DNA from: CAZTTG01 sp964615935
GTDB lineage: Bacteria > Planctomycetota > UBA1135 > GCA-002686595
Direction of reading: 5' to 3'
Length of the DNA: 64,000 nucleotides
Assembly: GCA_964615935.1 (NCBI GenBank)
Contig: CAZTTG010000002.1
Location: 62,001 to 126,000, forward strand
Under the pieces are notes generated by a model. The model did no database searches. It was not told the DNA's origin and saw nothing but the letters and a program-made list of their open reading frames with translations. This document shows, piece after piece, positions 35,519-43,025 of this stretch. Position 1 is the stretch's first letter; each line of letters begins with the position of its first letter. A program made the position numbers and the translations under genes.

Positions 35519-36249
35519 TGGCGAAGATCATCCGGTTCGAGGCGGAGCAGGTCACGGCTCCGGTGGAGCGGATCCTGCGGGCACAGGGCATCCCCAAGGG
35601 GGTGAGCCCGGACGAACGCATTCTGAAGCTCGTCGAGGACGCCGAGGCCGCCTTCCGCGAGCTGGCCCGGCCCATCGGGGTGCTGGCGGAGATCGCGGCC
35701 GAGGACTTCGAGCGGGTCTACCGCGGCGAGGGGCTCAACCAGGAGCCCACCCCCCTGGCGGAGACCTGGCCCGGCGCGGACCACCTGGCGCTCTTCGCCG
35801 TGACCATGGGAGAAGAGGTGTGCCGGGAGATCTCCCGGCTCATCGCCGAGAGCGAGTACGCCCCCGGCTCCATCCTCGACTCCTACGCCTCGGCGGGGGC
35901 CGACATGGCCGCCCAGCTCGCCCAGGACGAACGCGCCCGGCGACTGCTGGAGACGGGCCGCCTCGACGACTCCCGGGGGGTCCTGCGCTACAGCCCCGGC
36001 TACTGCGGCTGGCACGTCAGCGCGCAGCGCGAGCTCTTCGGCTTCCTGCAGCCCGAGGAGATCGGGATCACCCTGCGCGAGAGCTGCCTGATGGAGCCCC
36101 TCAAGTCGGTCAGCGGCGTGATCCTGTCGGGACCCCGGGAGATCTTCCGCGTGGACGAGACCTACTCCTTCTGCAAGGACTGCAAGGACCACTCCTGCCG
36201 CGAGCGCGTCGCCAAGGTGCGGGAGTGGAAGCGCACGCTGAGCGAATGA
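35518..36249 (+). CDS. Stand-alone MetH reactivation-domain-like protein
   Basis: A 243-residue cytoplasmic protein resembling the AdoMet-binding activation domain of cobalamin-dependent methionine synthase. The core R157-YSPGYCGW motif is the counterpart of the MetH Arg-x-x-x-Gly-Tyr AdoMet motif; it is followed by IGITLRESCLMEPLKSVSG, another MetH landmark, and preceded by FAVTMGEEV and ILDSYASAGADM. The end has C219-x2-C222-x4-C227, possibly a metal site. In MetH this domain re-methylates oxidised cob(II)alamin with AdoMet and an electron donor. As a separate gene between the methyltransferase and the corrinoid protein it is expected to repair that corrinoid. Start and stop overlap both neighbours. 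Confidence 0.85.
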   Translation: MAKIIRFEAEQVTAPVERILRAQGIPKGVSPDERILKLVEDAEAAFRELARPIGVLAEIAAEDFERVYRGEGLNQEPTPLAETWPGADHLALFAVTMGEEVCREISRLIAESEYAPGSILDSYASAGADMAAQLAQDERARRLLETGRLDDSRGVLRYSPGYCGWHVSAQRELFGFLQPEEIGITLRESCLMEPLKSVSGVILSGPREIFRVDETYSFCKDCKDHSCRERVAKVREWKRTLSE

Positions 36250-36902
36250 AAGAGGACCGAATGGAGCTGCTTCAAGAGCTTTCGAACAGCCTCGTGCGCG
36301 GGGACGCGGACGCCACTGCCGAGGGGACCCGGGCCGCGCTCGAGGGCGGACTGGAGCCCAAGGCGGTGCTCGACGGGGGCCTCCTGGCGGGCATGGCGGT
36401 GATCGGCGAGCGCTTCAAGGCGCACGAGATCTTCCTGCCCGACGTGCTGCTGGCGGCCAAGGCCATGAACGCCGGCATGCAGCTCCTCAAGCCCCTGCTG
36501 ATCGCGGACCAGATCCCCACCCTGGGCAAGGTGGTGATCGGCTCGGTGCAGGGAGACCTGCACGACATCGGCAAGAACCTGGTGGGGATCATGCTCAAGG
36601 GGGCCGGCTTCGAGGTGATCGACCTGGGCAGCGACGTCTCCCCGGCCAGCTTCGTGGACGCCGCCCAGAGCGAGGGCGCCGCGGTGATCGGCCTCTCGGC
36701 CCTGCTGACCACCACCATGCCGGTGATGCGCGAGGTCGTGAAGCTCGCCGAATCGCGCGGGGTGCGGGAGCGCGTCCGGATCATCGTGGGCGGGGCGCCG
36801 CTGTCCCACGACTACGCCCGCGAGATCGGCGCCGACGCCTACGGCTTCGACGGCCTCAACGCGGTGGAGCGGGTCAAGCAGCTCCTGGGAGTGAGCCCTT
36901 GA
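36246..36902 (+). CDS. Corrinoid (B12-binding) methyl-carrier protein
   Basis: A 218-residue methyl carrier of the MtgC/MttC/MetH type. Residues 1-90 form the helical cap domain (ELSNSLVRGDADATAEGTRA, AVIGERFKAHEIFLPDVLLA), and then the Rossmann-like B12 domain with the cobalt-ligand motif GDLHDIGKN (D104, H106), GLSALLTTTMPVM and VGGAPLS. Everything required to bind cobalamin base-off is present. The ATG at 36246 overlaps the preceding stop as ATGA; an alternative ATG at 36261 with AGAGGA upstream is possible. The stop overlaps the next start (TTGA). It should accept methyl from the MttB-like protein and pass it to the homocysteine methyltransferase. Confidence 0.92.
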   Translation: MKEDRMELLQELSNSLVRGDADATAEGTRAALEGGLEPKAVLDGGLLAGMAVIGERFKAHEIFLPDVLLAAKAMNAGMQLLKPLLIADQIPTLGKVVIGSVQGDLHDIGKNLVGIMLKGAGFEVIDLGSDVSPASFVDAAQSEGAAVIGLSALLTTTMPVMREVVKLAESRGVRERVRIIVGGAPLSHDYAREIGADAYGFDGLNAVERVKQLLGVSP

Positions 36903-37789
36903 GCGGTCTCCTCGAGCGCCTGGGCGAGGGGGCGGTGCTGGTGGCCGACGGCGCCATGGGCACCATGCTGCTCCAGCGGGGCCTGCAGCCGGGGGACTGC
37001 CCCGAGCTGGTCAACCTCGATCGCCCGGAGGTCCTGGGGGAGATCGCCGCGGCCTACCAGGCGGCCGGAGCCGACATCGTCCAGACCAACACCTTCGGCG
37101 CCCACCCGCTGAAGCTGGCCCACTACTCGCTGGAGGACCGGACCGAGAGGATCGTCCACGCCGCCGTCGGCGCGGTGCGCGAGGCGGTGGGCCAGCGCGC
37201 CCTGGTCTCGGGTTCCTGCGGCCCCTGCGGCGAGGTGCTGCAGCCCTACGGCGAGGCCGATCCGGAGGAGGTGTCGGCGGGCTTCCGCCTGCAGGCCGCC
37301 GCCCTGATCGCGGCCGGCGTGGATCTGCTGTGCATCGAGACCATGACCGACCTGGCCGAGGCGACCCTCGCCGTCGAGGCCGCCCGCTCGGTCTCCGGCA
37401 CGATCCCCATCCTGGCCACCATGACCTTCGACCCCACCCCCAAGGGCTTCTTCACCATCATGGGGGTCGACGTCCCGCGGGCCGCCCGGGGCCTGGCGGA
37501 GGCGGGCGCGAACGCGATCGGCTCCAACTGCGGGAACGGCATCCAGGACATGGTCCGGATCGCGGAGGACTTCCGCCGGGAGACGTCCCTCCCCCTGGTC
37601 ATCCAGGCCAACGCCGGGCTGCCGGAGCTGGTGGGCGGCAAGCCGACCTACACCGAGTCGCCGCAGTTCATGGGCGAGAGGTGCGCGGCGCTCATGGACG
37701 CCGGCGTGCGGATCATCGGCGGGTGCTGCGGGACCACCCCCGAGCACGTGGCCGCCCTGCGCGCGGCGGTGGACCGGCGGGGCGGGTAG
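36899..37789 (+). CDS. Homocysteine S-methyltransferase family protein (MetH Hcy module)
   Basis: A 296-residue TIM-barrel enzyme equal to the N-terminal homocysteine-binding module of MetH. It starts LVADGAMGTMLLQRGLQPG, continues with ADIVQTNTFGAHPLKL and LVSGSCGPCGEVLQPYG, and has the three zinc cysteines C211 (GSNCGNG), C276 and C277 (GGCCGTTPEH) that activate homocysteine. There is no folate domain. TTG 36899 overlaps the corrinoid-protein stop. With that protein as methyl donor it should produce methionine. It could instead use another thiol, but homocysteine is the established acceptor for this family. It is the last gene of the operon and faces a convergent metallo-hydrolase. Confidence 0.9.
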   Translation: MSGLLERLGEGAVLVADGAMGTMLLQRGLQPGDCPELVNLDRPEVLGEIAAAYQAAGADIVQTNTFGAHPLKLAHYSLEDRTERIVHAAVGAVREAVGQRALVSGSCGPCGEVLQPYGEADPEEVSAGFRLQAAALIAAGVDLLCIETMTDLAEATLAVEAARSVSGTIPILATMTFDPTPKGFFTIMGVDVPRAARGLAEAGANAIGSNCGNGIQDMVRIAEDFRRETSLPLVIQANAGLPELVGGKPTYTESPQFMGERCAALMDAGVRIIGGCCGTTPEHVAALRAAVDRRGG

Positions 37790-37811
37790 GGCGATCCTCG
37801 AGGAGCCGCCT
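37790..37811. terminator. Short GC hairpin between convergent operons
   Basis: The 22-base gap between the methyltransferase operon stop (37789) and the metallo-hydrolase stop (37812) contains CCTCGAGG flanked by GGCG and CGCC. It is compact and could be a weak bidirectional terminator; evidence is only positional. Confidence 0.25.
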
Positions 37812-39191
37812 CTACACCTCCACCGCCACCCCCTCCTTCTGGATCGACACGCTCTGGCAGCCCGCCTCGTGGAGCTGCTGGGCCAGGGCCTTCTGCGAGG
37901 GCGGCTCACCGTGCACCAGGAGCACCTTGCGGGCGCGGCCGGCGAAGCGCTGTCCGAACTCCACCAGCTCGCCGCGGCCGGCGTGCGCGGAGAGGGCGTT
38001 CAGCACCTGCACCTCGGCGTTCAGCTCGTGCTTGACCCCGAATATCTTGATCTCCGGCTCGCGCTCTACGATGCGCCGGCCGAGGGTATGCTGGGCCTGG
38101 AAACCGATGATCAGGATGGTGTTGCGCTCGTCTCGGCAGTTGTTGCGCAGGTGGTGCAGGATGCGGCCGAACTCGCACATGCCCGAGGCCGAGATGATGA
38201 TGGCCGGCTCTTGCAGGCGATTGAGCTGCTTGGAGCGGTGGGCCGCGCGGATGTACTCGATCTTCCCGAGCTGGAAGGGGTCCCCGGCCTCGTCGTCGAG
38301 CTTCTGGAACTTCTCGTCGAGGGAGTCGGTGTGCAGGCGGAAGACCTCGGTGATGTTGACCGTCAGCGGGCTGTCCACGTAGACCGGGATGCGGGGGATG
38401 GCCTTGGCCATCTCCAGCCGCTTCAGGGCGTAGACGAACTCCTGGGACCGCTCCAGGGCGAAGCTGGGCACGATGATCTTGCCGCCCCTCTCGAAGGTGC
38501 GGTTGATGACCCCCGCCAGCCTCTCGTCCAGGGCCTCGATGGGCTCGTGGTCGCGGCTGCCGTAGGTGCTCTCCATGACCACCGCGTCGGCGTCCTCGGG
38601 GATCCAGGGGTCGTTCAGGATGGGCATGTCCCGGCGGCCCAGGTCGCCGGTGTAGAGGAGCCTGCGCGGCTTTCCCTTCTCCTCGGCCTCCAGCAGCACC
38701 ATGGCCGATCCCAGCACGTGCCCGGCGTCCCGGAGGGTCATCCGCACGCCCGGGGCCACCTCCATGGGCAGGTCGTAGGGGACGCTGACGAAGCGCCGCA
38801 TGATCTCCCGCACCTCGGAATCCCCGTAGAGCGGCGGCACGAAGGTCTGCTTCTTCCTGGACAGCCACTGGGCGTCGCGCTCCTGGATGTTGGCGCTGTC
38901 CCGCAGCATGACCGCGCACAGATCCCGTGTGGCGGGGGTGGCGAAGACCTGCCCCTTGAAGCCGTGCTGGGCCAGCAGCGGGAGGATCCCGCTGTGGTCG
39001 ATGTGGGCGTGGCTCAGGACGACCGCCCGCAGGCGGCCGGGGTCGAAGGGCAGGTTCCGGTTCCTCTTGGCGCTCTGATCGCGCCGGCCCTGGAACATGC
39101 CGCAGTCCAGCAGCAGTTGGTGGCCGTTGGCCTCGACCAGGTGCTTGCTGCCGGTCACCTCCTCGGCAGCGCCATAGCTGGTGATTCGCAT
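37812..39191 (-). CDS. MBL-fold beta-CASP metallo-hydrolase (RNA-processing type)
   Basis: A 459-residue zinc-dependent nuclease-family protein, cytoplasmic. The metallo-beta-lactamase ligands are seen in LSHAHIDHSG, RDAGHVLGSAM and YTGDLGRRD, and the beta-CASP domain motifs in VMESTYGSRDHE, DSPLTVNITEVFR, SASGMCEFGRI and the final NALSAHAGRGEL. This set is typical of the CPSF73/Ysh1-like beta-CASP group, many of which are RNA endo- or exonucleases. The N-terminal ITSYGAAEEVTGSKHLVE is the usual start. It is transcribed alone, convergent with the methyltransferase operon (22-base gap). Substrate is unknown. Confidence 0.9.
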   Translation of the reverse strand: MRITSYGAAEEVTGSKHLVEANGHQLLLDCGMFQGRRDQSAKRNRNLPFDPGRLRAVVLSHAHIDHSGILPLLAQHGFKGQVFATPATRDLCAVMLRDSANIQERDAQWLSRKKQTFVPPLYGDSEVREIMRRFVSVPYDLPMEVAPGVRMTLRDAGHVLGSAMVLLEAEEKGKPRRLLYTGDLGRRDMPILNDPWIPEDADAVVMESTYGSRDHEPIEALDERLAGVINRTFERGGKIIVPSFALERSQEFVYALKRLEMAKAIPRIPVYVDSPLTVNITEVFRLHTDSLDEKFQKLDDEAGDPFQLGKIEYIRAAHRSKQLNRLQEPAIIISASGMCEFGRILHHLRNNCRDERNTILIIGFQAQHTLGRRIVEREPEIKIFGVKHELNAEVQVLNALSAHAGRGELVEFGQRFAGRARKVLLVHGEPPSQKALAQQLHEAGCQSVSIQKEGVAVEV

Positions 39192-39311
39192 GGGGTCCTT
39201 CCTGTTCCGCGCTCCCTGACTTCCCGCTCGCCCGCTATCCCCGGGCCCTCATGTACACCAAAGAAGGCGAGCAGGGAAAGCCGGAGGGCCGGAAGTCCCT
39301 GCGGATGAGGC

Positions 39312-41834
39312 TCAATCCGCCGGACCCTCGTAGCGCTTCCGACCTTCGGCGGCGGCGGCGCGGTTCTCGAGCTCGACCCGCTGCCGGTGGGCGTACTTCT
39401 CCAGCCGGCGTCGATCGGCCTCGCAGGCCCGGAAGCCCGGCATGTCGGCCCGTGGCCGTCCGCGCAGCTCGCTCTGCCCGGCCAGGATGATCGTGAGCGC
39501 CTCGGCGTGGCCCCCCGGCTCGGCGTCCTTCAGCGGGATCAGGCAGGGGCTCAGCTCGGGACGGTCGAAGCTCAGCTGCGGCCCCCGGTTGCCCCGATGG
39601 TCGGCCAGCTTGGAGAAGGGCACCCCGGTCAGCTCGGCCAGGCGCCGGGTCTGCCCCTCGTCGAGCGGGGAGCGCCCCCCCAGGTTGTCGGGGTAGGCGC
39701 AGGCGTAGTCGGGGTAGTAGGGCGCGTTGAGGTCGATCCAGGTGACGATGCGATCCAGCTCCTCCGGGCTCAGCTCCACGCCCTCGTGGCCCTCGCGCAG
39801 GACCTGGACCAGCCGGCTGGCGTGCGAGCCCCAGGCTCGCGCCTCCTGGATCCCCGCCGGGCCGGCGCCGATGGCGCCCACGTAGCCCTTGCGCCACAGC
39901 TCGTTGTAGGAGGCGTTGAAGGTGGTCGCCCGGTCGGGGGCGAGGTTCAGCATGCCCCCCGCCTCCGGCCCGAAGTCGTGACAGCTCACGCAGGCGCGGT
40001 CGAAGACCGGCTGCACCTCGGCCACGTAGCTGAAGGGGCGCGGCGGCCCGCGCCAGCCTTCGAGCCGGCTGGGGGCGCGCCCCAGGGCGATGGGCATCTT
40101 CGCGCCCTCGACCGGCGGGGCCCCCCGGCGCTCCTCGTGGCAGCCCGTGCAGCCGACCCTCTCCCCCGCCTGCGTCATCATGCCGCTGCGCATGGACTGG
40201 ACCATCATCCCGTCCGCGTCCAGGAGCTGGAAGTAGACGTAGGTGTCGCTGGGCAGCTCGAAGTACGCCGAACCGTCCGCCTCCACCGGCACGGTCCCGA
40301 GGATGCGCTTGTTGTTGAAGTCGTGCCAGTTCATGGCCGGCTTCTGCACCCCCTGGCCTCCCCAGGCCGGGTGGGTGAAGGTCCGCTTCTCGGGGGACTC
40401 GATCACCCGCAGGTACTTCACCTCGCCGCGCTCCACGCCGCGCATGTGCGTGCCCTGATGGACGTCGGTCACGTAGAGCTGGCTGGTTCCGCCGGCGAGC
40501 TGCCGTCGCGGGGGGAGCACCGGAGGACGCGGACGGGCGCTCAGCGGCATGGGGTCGAAGCAGCCGGGCTCCTCGGCGTGCAGGAGGAGCTGGTTGCCGA
40601 AGACGTCCAGCAACCAGATGCCGGTGCGCTCGCCCTCGCCGATGGTCCCGGCGCACAGGAAGTGCTTCTCGCTCAGCGGCCAGGGATCCTCGTAGCGCGG
40701 GCGCACCCGCTTGAAGGTGTCCCAGTCGCCCTGCCCCACCAGCTCGACGGCGCTGGCCGGCCAGGTCCGGACCACCGACGGGCGGCCGTCGACCCCCAGC
40801 CGGCGGTCGATGACGGCCAGGGCTCCCCAGGGCCGGTCGTGGCAGGAGCCGAAGACGCACACCGCGCGCTGCCCGCCGGGCAGCGGCCGCGCGTCGATCG
40901 CGCCGCCCGGCGAGCAGGTGTTGTTTCCCCAGTAGACGGCGTGCCCGGTGCCGTCGGGCCAGACCGTCCACAGGCCCTGGGCGTCGCCGAAGTTGCGGTC
41001 GACGTACTCCCAGCGGTCGTACAGAATCCGGCCGTCGGGCAGGAGCGCCCCGTGCCCCTCGAAGAGGGTGCTCTTGCCGATCTGGTGGATGTTGGCCCCG
41101 TCGGCGTCCATCCGGAACAGGTTGGCCATGATGTGCTGGTTGCACATGCAGTACTTGGGCTCGCGCGAGGAGGTGAAGGCGATCCCGCCGTCGGGGAGGT
41201 AGAGGGGATCGACGTCGGCCACGCCCGGCGCGAAGGTGAGCTGCCGCGGCTCGCCGCCGTCGGCCTCCAGCTCCCAGAGGTGGTAGTCGTCGCCGGCGTC
41301 CTGGCGCAGGGAGACCAGGATGCTCCTCCCGTCGAAGTGCACCTCCGGATCGCGCACCACCCCGGCGGGCACCTCCAGCAGGGTCCGCACGCGGCCGCCC
41401 TCCCCCAGCTCGATGGTCTTGAGCGCGCTCCCCCCCTCGAAGCTGGCCGTGTTGACCTCGCCGGTCTGGAACAGGGTGGCGGTGTTATGGTGATCGGATC
41501 GGTACTGGCGGCGGACGACGAAGAGGAGGGGGTGGTCGGACACCAGCGGGTTGGCGATCAGCGCCTCCCGCCGCAGGGCGTCGAGCCGATCGGGATCGGC
41601 CGCGGTCTCCGCCTCGATCGCGTCCAGCCTGCGGAGGTACTCCGCGCCCCGGGGATAGCGCTCGGGAAAGGTGGCCATCAGGTCCTCGATGGCCCGGCGC
41701 AGGGCCTCGTCCCGCGCGCCGAGGGCGCGGGCGGCCTCCTGGCCCGACCCTCCCGGTCGGCCGGCGGCCGGAGGGGCCAGCCACAGAGAGAGGCCGACGA
41801 TTGCCACCAGGTACCCGGTCTGCATGCGCTTCAT
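39312..41834 (-). CDS. Exported hydrazine-synthase-alpha-like propeller protein with two c-type haem motifs
   Basis: An 840-residue exported protein with a signal peptide (about 1-25, ending APPAAG). A Tol/WD-like propeller covers about 110-480 (HLWELEADGGEPRQLTF, DGANIHQIGKSTLFEGHG, CMCNQHIMANLF), a beta-sandwich region follows (VPVEADGSAYFELPSDTYVYFQ), then two haem-binding sites CTGCH near residue 560 and CVSCH near 615. This matches the hydrazine-synthase alpha-subunit middle-domain family widespread in planctomycetes and others outside anammox bacteria. No beta/gamma subunits are nearby, so hydrazine synthesis is unlikely; a periplasmic redox or binding role is more plausible. TAGCAT sits 41 bases upstream of ATG 41834. 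Confidence 0.82.
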   Translation of the reverse strand: MKRMQTGYLVAIVGLSLWLAPPAAGRPGGSGQEAARALGARDEALRRAIEDLMATFPERYPRGAEYLRRLDAIEAETAADPDRLDALRREALIANPLVSDHPLLFVVRRQYRSDHHNTATLFQTGEVNTASFEGGSALKTIELGEGGRVRTLLEVPAGVVRDPEVHFDGRSILVSLRQDAGDDYHLWELEADGGEPRQLTFAPGVADVDPLYLPDGGIAFTSSREPKYCMCNQHIMANLFRMDADGANIHQIGKSTLFEGHGALLPDGRILYDRWEYVDRNFGDAQGLWTVWPDGTGHAVYWGNNTCSPGGAIDARPLPGGQRAVCVFGSCHDRPWGALAVIDRRLGVDGRPSVVRTWPASAVELVGQGDWDTFKRVRPRYEDPWPLSEKHFLCAGTIGEGERTGIWLLDVFGNQLLLHAEEPGCFDPMPLSARPRPPVLPPRRQLAGGTSQLYVTDVHQGTHMRGVERGEVKYLRVIESPEKRTFTHPAWGGQGVQKPAMNWHDFNNKRILGTVPVEADGSAYFELPSDTYVYFQLLDADGMMVQSMRSGMMTQAGERVGCTGCHEERRGAPPVEGAKMPIALGRAPSRLEGWRGPPRPFSYVAEVQPVFDRACVSCHDFGPEAGGMLNLAPDRATTFNASYNELWRKGYVGAIGAGPAGIQEARAWGSHASRLVQVLREGHEGVELSPEELDRIVTWIDLNAPYYPDYACAYPDNLGGRSPLDEGQTRRLAELTGVPFSKLADHRGNRGPQLSFDRPELSPCLIPLKDAEPGGHAEALTIILAGQSELRGRPRADMPGFRACEADRRRLEKYAHRQRVELENRAAAAEGRKRYEGPAD

Positions 41835-41874
41835 GTCCTCGGCCGCGCCGCTCTCCTCGCGCGCCCTGGGTGCC

Positions 41875-41880
41875 ATGCTA
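41875..41880 (-). promoter_or_regulatory. Candidate -10 box TAGCAT for the hydrazine-synthase-alpha-like gene
   Basis: TAGCAT on minus, 40 bases before ATG 41834. The earlier in-frame ATG overlaps this hexamer, which supports the 41834 start. Confidence 0.4.
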
Positions 41881-41935
41881 GCCTCGATGGCCGAAGAGGG
41901 CGAGCGCCGCGCGGTGGGCCCCCGGATCGGGGACC

Positions 41936-42889
41936 TCAGCCGAGGGCTCCGCCCGTCGCGCGCAGGAAGGCCAGCCAGGCCGAGATGGAGAGCAGCGAGG
42001 CCACCGTGGATCCGATGACGATGGCGGCCGCCAGCCGCTCGTCGCCGCGCATCTCCTGGGCCATGATGTAGCTCACAACCGCCGTGGGCGCGGCCATGAT
42101 CAGGACCGGAACGCCCAGCTCCATCCCCTCGAGACCCACGGCGCGCAGGCCACCCCACACCAGGGCCGGGTAGATCACGAGCTTGATCAGGCTGACCAGC
42201 GAGGCGGGGGCGAGCTCGGCCCGCAACCTCCCGAAGTCCAGGCTGGCGCCCACCGAGAGCAGCGCCAGGGGCATGGCGATCCGGCCGACCAGCTCGAGCG
42301 CCCGGTCGCCGCTGGTGGGCAGGCCGATCCCCAGCGCCGAGAATGCGATCCCGGTCGCGCAGGCGAGGATCAGGGGGTTGCGGAGGATCTTCCAGGCCGT
42401 CTCCCCCCACACCCTCCAGGCGCTCCCGTCCCCCCGGCGGTGGGGCAGCACCAGCACCAGCACGGCCACGAGGTTGTACACCACCACCATGAACCCGATC
42501 AGCACCGCCGCCGGAGCCAGGACCCGCTCGCCGTAGGCGTTGGCGACCACCGGCAGGCCCACGAAGACCATGTTGCTGCGGAGCGCCCCCTGGGTGAGCA
42601 CGCCGCGCCTCGCCGGCGAGGAACGGCCGGCGGCGAGGTAGGCCACCGCGGACAAGGCCGCGGTCACGCCGGCGATCACCAGCAGGGCCCGCAGGTCGAT
42701 CGTCTCGCGCAGGGGCGAGAGCGCGGTGCTCCGCAGGAGCAGGGCCGGGGCGGCCACGTAGAACACCAGCCTCGACAGGAAGGCGTTGATCCCCCCGTCG
42801 ACGAAGCCGAAGACCCTCAGCAGCCACCCGGTGGCTATCACCAGGAAGACCGGGAGGACGACGTCGACGATGTCCATCAGGGCGGACAT
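41936..42889 (-). CDS. AEC-family transporter (auxin efflux carrier type)
   Basis: A 317-residue inner-membrane carrier with about ten helices arranged as two five-helix repeats. It starts DIVDVVLPVFLVIATGWLL and shows the internal helix-break region GVLTQGALRSNMVFVGLP and the later ALELVGRIAMPLALLSVGAS, typical of AEC proteins, which carry malate, auxin-like or other organic anions. Substrate is unknown. The ATG at 42889 has no ribosome binding site and a TAGACT hexamer only ten bases upstream, so a leaderless transcript is possible. The dihaem-protein gene lies 101 bases downstream on the same strand with its own promoter-like site. Confidence 0.82.
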   Translation of the reverse strand: MSALMDIVDVVLPVFLVIATGWLLRVFGFVDGGINAFLSRLVFYVAAPALLLRSTALSPLRETIDLRALLVIAGVTAALSAVAYLAAGRSSPARRGVLTQGALRSNMVFVGLPVVANAYGERVLAPAAVLIGFMVVVYNLVAVLVLVLPHRRGDGSAWRVWGETAWKILRNPLILACATGIAFSALGIGLPTSGDRALELVGRIAMPLALLSVGASLDFGRLRAELAPASLVSLIKLVIYPALVWGGLRAVGLEGMELGVPVLIMAAPTAVVSYIMAQEMRGDERLAAAIVIGSTVASLLSISAWLAFLRATGGALG

Positions 42890-42977
42890 GAAGCCGGCAG
42901 TCTAGCCCCTGAAACGCCCCGGAGAATGCTCCCGCCGGGAAGCCACCGGCCGATCTTGCGCGATCATGACCTTCGGG

Positions 42978-42983
42978 TAGCAT
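42978..42983 (+). promoter_or_regulatory. Candidate -10 box TAGCAT for the propeller-transglutaminase gene
   Basis: TAGCAT, preceded by GGG, 42 bases before GTG 43026 and followed by CTCCCCTCGC. A weak TTGCGC lies about 16 bases upstream. Confidence 0.4.
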
Positions 42984-43025
42984 CTCCCCTCGCCCCCCGA
43001 TCCTGGAACGAAGAGGAGAGCTGCG

